Assembly: GCA_965222835.1 (NCBI GenBank)
Contig: CBDCUQ010000004.1
Span: 124,001-188,000, forward strand
From: CBDCUQ01 sp965222835
GTDB lineage: Bacteria > Pseudomonadota > Alphaproteobacteria > Rhizobiales > Hyphomicrobiaceae
Length of the DNA stretch: 64,000 nucleotides
Direction: 5' to 3'
The notes beneath the pieces were generated by a model. It saw only the letters and a list, made by a program, of their open reading frames with translations, was not told the origin of the DNA and did no database searches. The translations under genes were made by a program, and so were the position numbers. The stretch's first letter is position 1. Every line of letters begins with the position of its first letter. Of the stretch, positions 8,918 to 16,958 are shown in pieces.

Positions 8918-10258
8918 TTATTGCATGAGCCGCAACTCTACGCGCCGGTCCAGCTGATAGAGGTCTTCCTTTGCGAACTTCGTACGGTCTACTCCGGTAA
9001 AGGGTTCCATTTCGCCCTTTGGAACGAGATCAAGTGCGCCACTGAAGCCGCCGGCTCGCAGGTAGTTGGCTACGGCGTCGAGGCGGTCTTGGGACAGGTC
9101 CATATTGAGTTCGAGTGTTCCGCGTTCGTCGGCGTGGCCCGTTAGCGTGACTTTGTCGAAACTCTTGAGTTTCAGGTACTCAAGCAGCAATTGGACGGCG
9201 CGCTTGCCTTCGGGCGTAAATGTTGCCTCTCGAAAAACGAACATGATCGGGACTGGCACGTTGGCGGTGGCCTTTTGACGGCTTCCGGCGACGCGGGGCG
9301 TACCGGTGGTCGTTGCTTCGGCCGCCGCCGCATCGGACGGCGCCTTGTTTGCGGCGACGGAGACTTCGTCGTCTTGGCCTGCTTGCGTGGCCGTTTCCGC
9401 CGTCGCAGATGCCTCTGCGGGGCCAGCTGCGGTTGATGGCGCGCTCGCCGTCGTAGCGGTGCCGGTGCTCGAGGTGGTGGCGCCATCGGCGGCTGCTGGC
9501 GTTTCCGTTGGGGTGGACGTTGTGCCTGAATCTGCCGCGGCGACAGTTTGTGGTTGATCTTCGGCCGTCTGCTTTTCTGCGCCTGCCGGCGATCCGCCTG
9601 TGTCCGCCCGAGCCGGCTTAGCCGAAGCTGTTGTGGCCTTTTCGGCATCCTTCCGCGCTTCTTCGACAAGGCCTTCGAGATTCTTGATCATGCCGGACGT
9701 GACATCGGCGACAGCTTCCGAACGCTTCTCGGTGGCTCCGGCGGAGGGTTTGGCATCCGCCGCGGCGAGTTTCTCTTCCGCCTTTGCCGGCCCGGTAGCC
9801 TGGGCAGCCAGTGCTGGGTCGGTGGAAAGGGTGAGGTCGGCGTCTGGATTGGGGATCTTGGCCTCGGTTGCGACGCTCCAGGCGCCAGTGTCATCCGCTT
9901 TGACGGTGGCCACAGGCTTTCCGTCAGCGAGCACGGTCACTGTTTCTTTGGGTGCGGCCTGACCTGCAAAGACCGACGTGCCTTCCGGATTGACCCTCAT
10001 AATGTCAAAGGAGGGAGCATCGCCACTGGCCTCGCGCGCGGTGTCGTTCGCTTTGGTTTCGCCTGCGTCATGTTTTGTTCCGCCGGTCTGCGATCTACCT
10101 TGGGAATTTTCCTCCAATGTGGCCGCCACTTTCTTGCCGTCCGGCGTTTCAAGGTCTCTCGGGGCTTGCGGCCATTGAATGGGGAATAAGTTCAAACCGC
10201 CGACGATCACAATAGCTGCGATGATCCCGGCAATGAGGATGGTTGCACGCGACGTCAT
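8918..10258 (-). CDS. OmpA-family peptidoglycan-binding protein with inner-membrane anchor
   Basis: Protein of 446 residues tethering to or sensing the cell wall. It has one N-terminal membrane helix (ATILIAGIIAAIVIVGGL), so it is anchored in the inner membrane with the rest periplasmic. A small Ig-like module follows (PSFDIMRVNPEGTSVFAGQA...VTVLADGKPVATV), of the kind seen in rhizobial LysM proteins. A long Ala/Thr/Ser-rich, probably disordered region (about residues 150-335) leads to a C-terminal OmpA domain with the peptidoglycan-contact pattern GHADERG...NMDLSQDRLDAV. ATG 10258 is preferred over the GTG three codons upstream because AAGG lies 8 bases before it. It is divergent from the FecR-domain gene, about 320 bases away. 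Pairing an Ig-like module with OmpA is not the commonest layout. Confidence 0.85.
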   Translation of the reverse strand: MTSRATILIAGIIAAIVIVGGLNLFPIQWPQAPRDLETPDGKKVAATLEENSQGRSQTGGTKHDAGETKANDTAREASGDAPSFDIMRVNPEGTSVFAGQAAPKETVTVLADGKPVATVKADDTGAWSVATEAKIPNPDADLTLSTDPALAAQATGPAKAEEKLAAADAKPSAGATEKRSEAVADVTSGMIKNLEGLVEEARKDAEKATTASAKPARADTGGSPAGAEKQTAEDQPQTVAAADSGTTSTPTETPAAADGATTSSTGTATTASAPSTAAGPAEASATAETATQAGQDDEVSVAANKAPSDAAAAEATTTGTPRVAGSRQKATANVPVPIMFVFREATFTPEGKRAVQLLLEYLKLKSFDKVTLTGHADERGTLELNMDLSQDRLDAVANYLRAGGFSGALDLVPKGEMEPFTGVDRTKFAKEDLYQLDRRVELRLMQ

Positions 10259-10577
10259 CGGACTCACCTTGTTGCGGGCAGCGGCTACTTGGATGCGACT
10301 GCCACTCTTAACTCTATTGGCTCACTCAGGCGCTAAGGGCCTGTCATCGGGACTGCTGTAGCAACGGGGGCCTCCAGCACTCCTTCACCCCCTATATAGC
10401 CCTCCTGTTCCCTGGGTAACAGCGCAGATGACGGGCTTCGTGAATGATGCTCCGGGATTTCTCTCCTGGGCCAAGTACTTATGGCTCCGGTGACGGCCGA
10501 AGTATGTCCGGTCCCCGGTCAACGGCGAGAGAGCACTAGGGCAAAGCCTTGGACGACGGCTCATGAGGAGGGCTGAT
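10259..10577. other. Gene-free divergent intergenic region
   Basis: Between the divergent OmpA-like and FecR-domain genes, so it should hold both promoters. I see no convincing -10/-35 pair or RNA gene. A loose inverted repeat (TACTT...AAGTA around a GGC...GCC core, near 10474-10505) is the only structure noted. Confidence 0.5.
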
Positions 10578-11510
10578 ATGCGTAGTGTTGCTTTTACTCT
10601 CTCAGCAGGCGCTGTTTTGTTGAGTGGTCTGCCGGCGTTTGCAGCGCCCGGCGATCCGATCGGATCCGCGGTTCTGGTTGTTAACCAAGTAACCGCCGAG
10701 CTTTCGCGGGACGTTCGTACGCTGCAAATGGGTGATCGTGTCCGGCATAGCGAGCTCATTGAAGCCGGTAGCGATGCGCGCACGGAGTTGCAGCTGGATG
10801 ATCAGACCAAGCTGGCGCTGGGTCCGGGATCGCGGCTTATGCTCGATAAGTTTGTTTATGACCCCGACAAAGACGGTGGCTCGATTTTCCTTAATCTGGC
10901 CAAGGGAACGTTCCGGTTTCTGACGGGCGTTGCCGCAAAGCCCGCCTATACGATCCGAACGCCGGTTGCTGCCATTACGGTGCGTGGGACCATCTTCGAC
11001 CTGTTCGTTATGCTCTCAGGCGAAACGTGGCTGATGTTGAGTGAAGGTGGTGTCAAGGCGTGCAACGCGCGTGGCAAATGCCGCGTCGTGGACAAACCCG
11101 GGCAGATCCTTCGCATCAGCAAAGACGGCGAGATCGGTGTACCAGGATGCTGGAGCCGGCTTGGTGCAGCGCCTGGATTCACATTCGAAGAGGCGTTTCC
11201 CTTCGTTGTTTCTCCTCCGACAGTGGATGAAAATCCGGTCTATACTCAAGCCGTTCTGACGGGTGACAGCGTATGCGCGACCCTGCCAAAGAAGCGCAAA
11301 GCGAAGAAGAAGTCGAAGCCGGTCAAGAAGGCCGTGAAGAAGAAACGTTGGAAACCGAAGGCTCGCGTCGTGAAGGTGCGCAAGCCGAAGGTGGTGATCA
11401 GGCCGAAGATCAAGATCGATTTCTCCACGGGCCGGCGGAATCCCGGTTACGGGGGCGGACACAAACCCCCAAGAGGCGTGAACCGGTTAAGAGGGATCGG
11501 TCTCTACTGA
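10578..11510 (+). CDS. Secreted FecR-domain protein with strongly basic C-terminus
   Basis: Protein of 310 residues with a signal peptide (cleavage near AFAAPG). It has a FecR-type domain (VRHSELIEAGSDARTELQLDD...LGPGSRLMLDKF) with its usual repeated beta elements and the TIRTPVAAITVRGTIFDL motif. The last 80 residues are unusually rich in Lys and Arg (KKRKAKKKSKPVKKAVKKK) and end in a Gly/Arg/Pro tail. There is no adjacent ECF sigma factor or TonB receptor, so a role in iron signalling is unlikely. It is more likely a stand-alone periplasmic or cell-wall protein whose basic tail could bind DNA, LPS or wall polymers. ATG 10578 is chosen because GAGGAGGG lies 5 bases upstream. Confidence 0.8.
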   Translation: MRSVAFTLSAGAVLLSGLPAFAAPGDPIGSAVLVVNQVTAELSRDVRTLQMGDRVRHSELIEAGSDARTELQLDDQTKLALGPGSRLMLDKFVYDPDKDGGSIFLNLAKGTFRFLTGVAAKPAYTIRTPVAAITVRGTIFDLFVMLSGETWLMLSEGGVKACNARGKCRVVDKPGQILRISKDGEIGVPGCWSRLGAAPGFTFEEAFPFVVSPPTVDENPVYTQAVLTGDSVCATLPKKRKAKKKSKPVKKAVKKKRWKPKARVVKVRKPKVVIRPKIKIDFSTGRRNPGYGGGHKPPRGVNRLRGIGLY

Positions 11511-11520
11511 CCCCTTGACC

Positions 11521-11545
11521 TGGCCCGCCAATTCAAGGCGGGCCA
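11521..11545 (+). terminator. Hairpin after the FecR-domain gene
   Basis: Perfect 9-base arms TGGCCCGCC/GGCGGGCCA around AATTCAA, 11 bases after the stop codon at 11510. No T-run follows, so this is a strong hairpin but not a textbook Rho-independent terminator. Confidence 0.55.
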
Positions 11546-11695
11546 GCGCCCCTAATTCCGACAGGCTGCATCCGAAATATGTCGCTATATGTGTGCGTTA
11601 TTCTACCAAGCGGCTACGCGCTGTTAACCATGACGTGACAGGCTTCGGCCCCGATAGCGCCCCGAACGGGGGCTCCGGTTATTGGGGTGTGTGTC

Positions 11696-12166
11696 ATGTC
11701 GCGATTGGATGGGGCAAAGCAAAGCTCGTTGTATAGGCTGCTACCGTGGCTCTCAGGTTTGACGCGACTTCTCAGGCTGTTTCTCGGTGGAAACCCTGAG
11801 GGCGTGGTGGCTGCTCCGGTCGAACCGAGCCGGGTCTTGGAGGATCTCTCGGAAAGCCGCGATACTCAACTATTGGCTCGTCGTTTGGCGGCCGTATCCA
11901 AGCTCAACCGGCGGGTCGCGTCTCAAGGCGGCTTACGCATTGAAGCCTATCGGCAGGACAGGGCCCGCGCGGTTCGGGTGGCCGCGACGCGGCGGCAGGT
12001 AGCGGCGCCCCTGAAGTCACCGTTGTCCACCCGCTTTGCCCCACAGGTCAGGGACGGGACGACGTCCCGTCCGCGCGTTGTTTCGGTCGACTTTCAGCGC
12101 CCTATGTCGCGGCCCACGTCACGATCCCGTTCGCGACCTACTTGCCGGCTCGCACGCGCTGCTTGA
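11696..12166 (+). CDS. Hypothetical basic protein (weakly supported)
   Basis: Open frame of 156 residues starting MSRLDGAKQ, with one hydrophobic patch (LPWLSGLTRLLRLFLGG) and then an Arg-rich region without recognisable domains. The last 60 residues are low in complexity (repeated Arg, Ser, Thr, Pro). No good Shine-Dalgarno site is seen, and no relative is recognised. It fills an otherwise empty 900-base stretch between the FecR gene and the convergent ymdB-like gene, which is the main reason to list it. It may be spurious. Confidence 0.3.
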   Translation: MSRLDGAKQSSLYRLLPWLSGLTRLLRLFLGGNPEGVVAAPVEPSRVLEDLSESRDTQLLARRLAAVSKLNRRVASQGGLRIEAYRQDRARAVRVAATRRQVAAPLKSPLSTRFAPQVRDGTTSRPRVVSVDFQRPMSRPTSRSRSRPTCRLARAA

Positions 12167-12234
12167 GGGGCCATGGGTCCTGCCGACTAGTGCCCCTCGA
12201 AACGTTGCCCAACTCTTAACGGCGTGTTGCGGCG

Positions 12235-12250
12235 TTAACCATTCGTTAAC
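12235..12250. promoter_or_regulatory. CtrA-type binding site (TTAA-N7-TTAA)
   Basis: TTAACCATTCGTTAAC matches the alphaproteobacterial CtrA consensus TTAA-N7-TTAA exactly. It lies in the gap between the weak hypothetical gene ending at 12166 and the 3' end of the ymdB-like gene at 12410. No well-supported gene starts just downstream on either strand. A further TTAAC half-site is at 12217-12221. Confidence 0.5.
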
Positions 12251-12409
12251 CAATGGGGCGCAGCCTTTTACTGCGAGGTGATTCGCACTTCGCGTGGCCG
12301 CCTCCCCTGCCCAGTGGATGGCGGAGAAACGGCTGGCCGGACCGCTCTTTCGGCCCCGTGAGCCCTGATGGGAGTTGCAAAGCCAGTTCTCATCAGATTG
12401 TCACGACTC

Positions 12410-13234
12410 TCACTCGACCCAGACCAGCGGCTCGGTAGGCTTTAGTACGCCACCGAGCCGCAATCCTTTGGTCCACACTGCAAGCCCCGTTGCGTCGTCG
12501 ATTTCGATGGCGAGTCCGGTCACCGTCGCCGGTCCATCGCTCGGCTGGAACCGTTCGCGGGGGATGCGGGTCAGGAAGCGGTTGACGGGCTCGTCGGTGT
12601 CCATACCCAGCACGGAATTGTAATCGCCGCACATACCGACATCGGAAATGAACGCGGTACCGTTGGGGAGCACGCGCTCATCGGCTGTCGGGCTGTGGGT
12701 GTGCGTTCCAACGACCGCGCTTACCCGACCGTCCAGGAAGACTCCGAGCGCCTGCTTTTCGCTCGTCGCTTCGGCGTGAAAATCAACGACAATGGCGTCG
12801 GTACCGGTTTTCAGGGCGCAGGCCGTGATCTCGCTGTCGATGGCGCGGAAGGGGCAATCGAGATCGGCCATAAAAACACGTCCCAGGGCATTGATGACGA
12901 GCACGTCGGCGCCGTTCTTTGCTTTGAAGTGACCAGTCCCACGTCCTGGCGTGCCCATGGGAAAATTGAGCGGGCGGATCAGTCGGGGCTGGCGCTCAAT
13001 ATAGACAAGCGCTTCTTTCTGATCGAAGGCGTGGTTGCCAAGCGTGACTGCGTCGGCGCCGGCGTCGAGCAGGTCTTCGAGGATGGATTCGGTGATGCCG
13101 AAGCCGCCGGCAGCGTTTTCGCCATTCACGATGACGAAGTCGAGCTTATAGCGTTCGCGGAGTTTGGGCAGCGTGTCGAGGACGGCCCTGCGTCCCGTAC
13201 GGCCGACGACGTCACCGAGAAAGAGTAAGCGCAA
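12410..13234 (-). CDS. YmdB-family metallophosphoesterase
   Basis: Calcineurin-like phosphoesterase of the TIGR00282/YmdB family; Bacillus and Mycoplasma members hydrolyse 2',3'-cyclic nucleotides. Metal-site motifs are all present: LFLGDVVG near the start, VNGENAAGG, TLGNHAFDQKE and GTHTHSPTADERVLPNGTAFISDVGMCG. From the TTG at 13234 the protein has 274 residues, matching the family length; GGAG stands 7 bases upstream of that codon. An ATG at 13297 would give a longer product overlapping the upstream 5-formyl-THF cyclo-ligase gene, and is less likely. The two genes are 34 bases apart and probably co-transcribed. The in vivo substrate in this lineage is unknown. Confidence 0.88.
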   Translation of the reverse strand: MRLLFLGDVVGRTGRRAVLDTLPKLRERYKLDFVIVNGENAAGGFGITESILEDLLDAGADAVTLGNHAFDQKEALVYIERQPRLIRPLNFPMGTPGRGTGHFKAKNGADVLVINALGRVFMADLDCPFRAIDSEITACALKTGTDAIVVDFHAEATSEKQALGVFLDGRVSAVVGTHTHSPTADERVLPNGTAFISDVGMCGDYNSVLGMDTDEPVNRFLTRIPRERFQPSDGPATVTGLAIEIDDATGLAVWTKGLRLGGVLKPTEPLVWVE

Positions 13235-13268
13235 TGCGAAGCTCCAGTTGGCTGACCGCAAAGGCGGA

Positions 13269-13916
13269 TCAGGGGGTCCTACACTTGATTGGGCCACTTG
13301 GTGTCAGGACCCAATCGAGGCGCTCGTCGTAGCTGGAATGGGGGACGGCGTCGACCCTTTGCTCATCGTAGGCGAGGCCGATTGAGACGACGCGCTTAAG
13401 TGCTCTCAGGCGGGCGAGTGTTCGGTCGTAGAAGCCGCCACCGTACCCGAGCCGGTAGCCGCAATCATCAAACGCCAAAAGCGGACCCAAAACGATATCG
13501 GGCTCGACGGCCGGTGCTTCGGGCAGCGGTTCGCGGATTCCCCACGTCACTTTGGCAAGCGGCTCGCCCGGGGCCCAGGCTCGGAAGAGGAGTGGTTTGC
13601 CTTTGGCCTCCATCACGGGGAGCGCCAGCCGATGGCCTTCATTTCGCAGCTGCTCCATTAAGGGCATGGGATCGATCTCTTCGCCGATCGGCAGAAAGCC
13701 CGAGATCACGGCCGGCGCACCGTCATGGGCAAAGCCGATGCCGTGCGCGGCGATGCTGTGTGCGGCGGCGGTGCCGTGGCGGGCGAAGGCTTCGGCGCGG
13801 GTTGCCTTCGCCGCGGACCGCAGGCGCTTTTTTTCATCGACGGTCGGATCAGGTTCGGACACGGGCGTTCGTTTGAATTGATATGGCAGGGACGGCTCGC
13901 ACAAGCCGATGTTCAC
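13269..13916 (-). CDS. 5-formyltetrahydrofolate cyclo-ligase
   Basis: ATP-dependent enzyme converting 5-formyl-THF to 5,10-methenyl-THF, returning a storage folate to the active one-carbon pool (YgfA/MTHFS family). The signature LLAFDDCGYRLGYGGGFYDRTL and the substrate-site FLPIGEEIDPMPLM are clear. The longest frame gives 215 residues from a GTG at 13916. An internal GTG at 13862 would give about 197 residues, nearer the usual length; neither has a good Shine-Dalgarno site. It leads the ymdB-like gene. In many proteobacteria 6S RNA lies just upstream of this gene, and here the upstream gap (13917-14220) is rich in hairpins. Confidence 0.9.
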   Translation of the reverse strand: MNIGLCEPSLPYQFKRTPVSEPDPTVDEKKRLRSAAKATRAEAFARHGTAAAHSIAAHGIGFAHDGAPAVISGFLPIGEEIDPMPLMEQLRNEGHRLALPVMEAKGKPLLFRAWAPGEPLAKVTWGIREPLPEAPAVEPDIVLGPLLAFDDCGYRLGYGGGFYDRTLARLRALKRVVSIGLAYDEQRVDAVPHSSYDERLDWVLTPSGPIKCRTP

Positions 13917-13984
13917 GTCGAACGCGTCATAAGATAGTGCCGCGGTGGCCGTCGGAACAAAAACCGATCTCGCCGGGTCCCTAC

Positions 13985-14160
13985 AAAAAGTAAGGTGGGC
14001 GCCATATGACCGGGACCACGGTCCCGGCCAGGGACAGCTCCCTGGCAGATCTTATAGGCCCTGGAGATTCTATGCTCCTGACGAACCCCGCAGCCTCAAC
14101 AGTGTAGGCGACCAGGGTTTCCAAATCGAGACCCTGTGCCGGTTTGGCACGGGTCATCCC
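13985..14160. ncRNA. Hairpin-dense intergenic region, candidate structured RNA (strand unsure)
   Basis: In about 140 bases there are several clean inverted repeats: CCGGGAC/GTCCCGG (14010-14027, 4-base loop), GCCAGGGA/TCCCTGGC (14027-14046, 4-base loop), GCCT/AGGC (14090-14110), CAGGGT/ACCCTG (14113-14136) and GTGCC/GGCAC (14136-14150). It lies upstream of the 5-formyl-THF cyclo-ligase gene on the minus strand, the usual place for 6S RNA. However, the hairpins are local rather than the single long rod expected of 6S. It could instead be the leader of either flanking gene. No protein with family features is encoded. Confidence 0.4.
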
Positions 14161-14220
14161 CAAATTGGCGCGTGTCTTGCGAGGCGGACGACCTGTCTCA
14201 ACACCGTTGCGATTGGCTCC

Positions 14221-15018
14221 ATGCTAAGCTCAAAATACCGTCCTCAAATCGAACACCACGGGCCGCGACCGGTCATTTTGACCGCGGGCGGGCCCTTGGC
14301 ATGGATCGTGGTAAACGGTCTGGCCCGCCTTTTCGGGCCCATTACCGTCATTCAGGAACAGCCCGAAACCAAGCTCGAGATCATTCGCCGGCGTGTCCGG
14401 CTGCTCGGTTGGCTTCGGGCCATTGGTCAGGTTGCGTTTGGGCTGTTCGAGCGCATTTTCCTGCGCGATTCGTCTCGGCTTGCCGTGATCTCAGCCAAAT
14501 ATGGTCTCGGTCCCGCGCCCAATGCGAACCTCACCGTGCATCAGGTGCCGAGTGTGAATTCGCCAGAGTGCCACCGCCTGTTGGCGGAACTTCAGCCGCC
14601 GGTCGTCGGCGTCTATGGCACGCGCATCTTGAAGCGGGCGACGCTTAAGAGCGTTCCGGCTCCTTTCATCAACTACCACGCCGGTATCAATCCCAAATAC
14701 CGGGGGCAACATCCCGGGTATTGGGCGCTAGCGTCGGACGACGCTGAGAACGCGGGGGTGACCATTCATGTCGTCGACGAGGGTGTGGACACGGGCGGGG
14801 TGCTGTACCAGGCGCGCGTGCACTTCGAATGCGAGGATACGATCGCGACCTATCAGCATGTGCAAGCGGCGTTCGCCATTCCGCTTTTTGCGCGTGCGCT
14901 TGAGGATGCGGTTGCCGGCCGCCTCAATCCGAAGGACGTGGATCTGCCGTCACAGCAGTTCTTTCCACCGACGCTTTGGACCTACTTCGGAAACGGCTTT
15001 GTGAAAGGCGTGTGGTAA
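14221..15018 (+). CDS. Formyltransferase-domain protein
   Basis: Protein of 265 residues with the N10-formyl-THF-dependent formyltransferase fold, similar to the catalytic part of methionyl-tRNA and sugar formyltransferases. The catalytic-loop signature is visible (FINYHAGINPKYRGQHPGYWAL, with the Asn/His pair) together with the later Asp region (VTIHVVDEGVDTGGVLYQ). The central GVYGTRILK strand also fits. It lacks the C-terminal tRNA-binding domain of Fmt, so a small-molecule or sugar-nucleotide amine is the more likely acceptor. ATG 14221 gives the family-like N-terminus; a longer frame from 13945 would run through the hairpin region and is rejected. It is divergent from the folate cyclo-ligase gene, a second one-carbon function. 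Confidence 0.8.
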   Translation: MLSSKYRPQIEHHGPRPVILTAGGPLAWIVVNGLARLFGPITVIQEQPETKLEIIRRRVRLLGWLRAIGQVAFGLFERIFLRDSSRLAVISAKYGLGPAPNANLTVHQVPSVNSPECHRLLAELQPPVVGVYGTRILKRATLKSVPAPFINYHAGINPKYRGQHPGYWALASDDAENAGVTIHVVDEGVDTGGVLYQARVHFECEDTIATYQHVQAAFAIPLFARALEDAVAGRLNPKDVDLPSQQFFPPTLWTYFGNGFVKGVW

Positions 15019-15059
15019 GAGCGCCGTTCTCTTCGCAAGGTTGTGTTACGCGTAGGCTC

Positions 15060-16499
15060 TCACAACACCTTTCCGGGATTGAGGATGCCGTTGGGATCGA
15101 GTGCTCTCTTGATGGCGCGCATGATGTCAAGATCGGTGGCGCTTTTCAGCCGTGCAAGTTCGGTACGTTTCATTTGTCCGATGCCGTGCTCGGCGGAGAT
15201 CGATCCGCTCATCGCGACGGTAAGGTCGTGAATGCGGTGCTGCATGGTTTCCCAAAGGTCCAAGAACGCCTTCTTGTCCATGTTGATGGGCTGAGAGACG
15301 TTGTAGTGAATGTTGCCGTCGCCGAAGTGACCGAATGGCACGGGTCGCGCGCCGGGGCAGAGATCTTCGACCAAGGCGCCTGCTTTTTCGATGAAGGCCG
15401 GGATCGATGAAATTGGCACTGATATGTCGTGTTTGATTGAGCCGCCTTCCGCTTTTTGCACTTCCGACATGGCTTCGCGCAGGCGCCACAGACCGGCCGC
15501 CTGATCAAGCGACGCGGCGACCACGGCGTCCGCTACGATGCCGTTCGATGTTGCATTTGTGAGCAGCGATTGGAGTTGGCGCGGGGCGGGTCCAGTTTCC
15601 CAGGACGACAATTCGATGAGGGCGTACCACGGATAGTTGCTGCTGAAAGGCGAGCGTACGCCTTGCTGGTGCTTGAGAACGAAATCGAGCGCGCGCCCGG
15701 ACATGAACTCGAACGCGGTCAACATCGGACCGCATGCCGCCGATGTGTCGCGGAACAGGGTGTCGACATCGAGTAGGCTCTTGAGGGCGATGAAGGCCGT
15801 TGCGCGTTCGGCCGGTTTTGGGAAAAGCTTGAGTGCGGCTGCCGTGATGATGCCAAGCGTGCCTTCGGAGCCGATCAGGAGATCTTTGAGGTCGTAGCCG
15901 GTGTTGTCCTTTTTGAGTGCGCTGAGACCGTTCCAGATGCAACCATCGGCCAGCACTGCTTCGATGCCGAGCGCCAAGTCGCGCGCCGTTCCATAGGCGA
16001 GGACGGCGACACCCCCGGCGTTGGTCGCGAGCGTGCCGCCAATACGGCAACTGCCTTCAGACGCCATGCTCAGTGGAAAATAGCGGTCCTCTCCGTCCGC
16101 TGCGGCTTGGGCATCCGACAGCGTGACGCCGGCTTCGACGATCATGCTGGCGCCTGTCCGATTGACGGTGCGGACGCGCCGCATGCGTTCGACGCTTAAC
16201 ACGATTTCGGTTCCGCCGGCCGAGGGAATCTGTCCGCCGACGAGGCCGGTGTTTCCGGCTTGTGGCACGACACCCACATGGGCTTCGTTCAGAATTGTGA
16301 GACAGCGTGCGGTCTCATCCGTCGTGGCGGGGCGTAAAACGGCTGGTGTCTTGCCAATGTAGCGGTCGCGCCATTCCCTCAAGTAGGGGGCTTGGGCGTC
16401 CGGATCGCGCAGTACATGCGCCTCGCCGACGATGGTGGCGAGGCGCGCGAGCACATCGGCCGTTGGGGCTTTCAATCGGGGGGAGACGTCGCGTTTCAT
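15060..16499 (-). CDS. FAD-binding oxidase, D-2-hydroxyacid dehydrogenase type
   Basis: Protein of 479 residues of the vanillyl-alcohol-oxidase superfamily, close to D-2-hydroxyglutarate and D-lactate dehydrogenases. The FAD_binding_4 domain is at about residues 45-220, with the pyrophosphate-binding AGNTGLVGGQIPSAGG and the MASEGSCRIGGTLATNAGG segment. The C-terminal FAD-oxidase domain has PFGHFGDGNIHYN and SAEHGIGQMKR, which hold the metal and substrate residues. It is cytoplasmic or peripheral with no signal peptide. It stands alone, with no electron-transfer flavoprotein gene beside it. The exact substrate (2-hydroxyglutarate, lactate or glycolate) cannot be read from sequence. Confidence 0.87.
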   Translation of the reverse strand: MKRDVSPRLKAPTADVLARLATIVGEAHVLRDPDAQAPYLREWRDRYIGKTPAVLRPATTDETARCLTILNEAHVGVVPQAGNTGLVGGQIPSAGGTEIVLSVERMRRVRTVNRTGASMIVEAGVTLSDAQAAADGEDRYFPLSMASEGSCRIGGTLATNAGGVAVLAYGTARDLALGIEAVLADGCIWNGLSALKKDNTGYDLKDLLIGSEGTLGIITAAALKLFPKPAERATAFIALKSLLDVDTLFRDTSAACGPMLTAFEFMSGRALDFVLKHQQGVRSPFSSNYPWYALIELSSWETGPAPRQLQSLLTNATSNGIVADAVVAASLDQAAGLWRLREAMSEVQKAEGGSIKHDISVPISSIPAFIEKAGALVEDLCPGARPVPFGHFGDGNIHYNVSQPINMDKKAFLDLWETMQHRIHDLTVAMSGSISAEHGIGQMKRTELARLKSATDLDIMRAIKRALDPNGILNPGKVL

Positions 16500-16600
16500 T
16501 CTGATGGCACGCTATCACTTTGCCGTTCCGCTCTCCAAGACTCGTCTTGGAACGAGGGTAATGCTAAGAGCGGGAGGCTTTGGTTTTGCTGGATTTGACC

Positions 16601-16819
16601 ATGCCCCGTTTCGCGTTGCCCGTTCTTGTCCTGGCCGGATTTGTCCTTGCTGCCAGCGGCGCAAAAGAGCCGTTTCCGCGGGGGCTCTTAAAGCCCAAAC
16701 CGCATTGCCGGCCCAACTGCGCCACCGTTTGCGATCGGATCTCGTGTGAGGGCTTAAACGTCGCGCAGTGCCAGAATGCCCGTCATGCCTGCCGCACCCG
16801 ATGCCGCAGCAAGTGCTAA
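16601..16819 (+). CDS. Small secreted cysteine-rich protein
   Basis: Protein of 72 residues with a clear signal peptide (MPRFALPVLVLAGFVLAASGA) and a mature part of about 50 residues holding eight cysteines, basic overall. The spacing (C-x3-C-x3-C-x4-C-x7-C-x6-C-x3-C-x3-C) suggests four disulfides in the periplasm or outside the cell. The ATG at 16601 fits the signal peptide best. A TTG at 16586 has a better placed GGGAGG (8 bases upstream) and would add five residues, so translation may begin there. No known family is recognised. It is divergent from the FAD oxidase gene and is followed by a second tiny frame at 16959. Confidence 0.55.
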   Translation: MPRFALPVLVLAGFVLAASGAKEPFPRGLLKPKPHCRPNCATVCDRISCEGLNVAQCQNARHACRTRCRSKC

Positions 16820-16860
16820 AGGCCATCTGGAGCACGCTAATTTCTCATAGTCGCGCATAA

Positions 16861-16878
16861 CTGTTCCAATGGGAACAG
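16861..16878. repeat. Short perfect inverted repeat in the small-peptide locus
   Basis: CTGTTCC and GGAACAG pair around AATG. A second imperfect stem (CTCCAGCACC...GGGTGCAGGAG, about 16911-16933, one mismatch) follows. Both lie between the Cys-rich gene and the micropeptide frame. They could be an operator plus a leader hairpin, or a termination signal. Confidence 0.4.
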
Positions 16879-16958
16879 CCTCAATTCGTATGTTCGTGCA
16901 GGCTAAGACTCCAGCACCACTCGGGTGCAGGAGACCTTGAGCAGAATTGGAGCTTCCC

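Noticed and set aside
9172..10189. Long frames overlapping the OmpA-like gene on both strands
   Set aside because: They are produced by the Ala/Thr-rich low-complexity linker of the OmpA-like gene.
14010..14046. Guanidine-II (mini-ykkC) riboswitch
   Set aside because: There are two tandem hairpins, but the loops read CACG and CAGC (or their complements) rather than the ACGR loops that define that class.
13981..14163. 60-residue minus-strand frame in the hairpin region
   Set aside because: Composition follows the inverted repeats, there is no ribosome site, and no similarity; structured RNA is the better reading.
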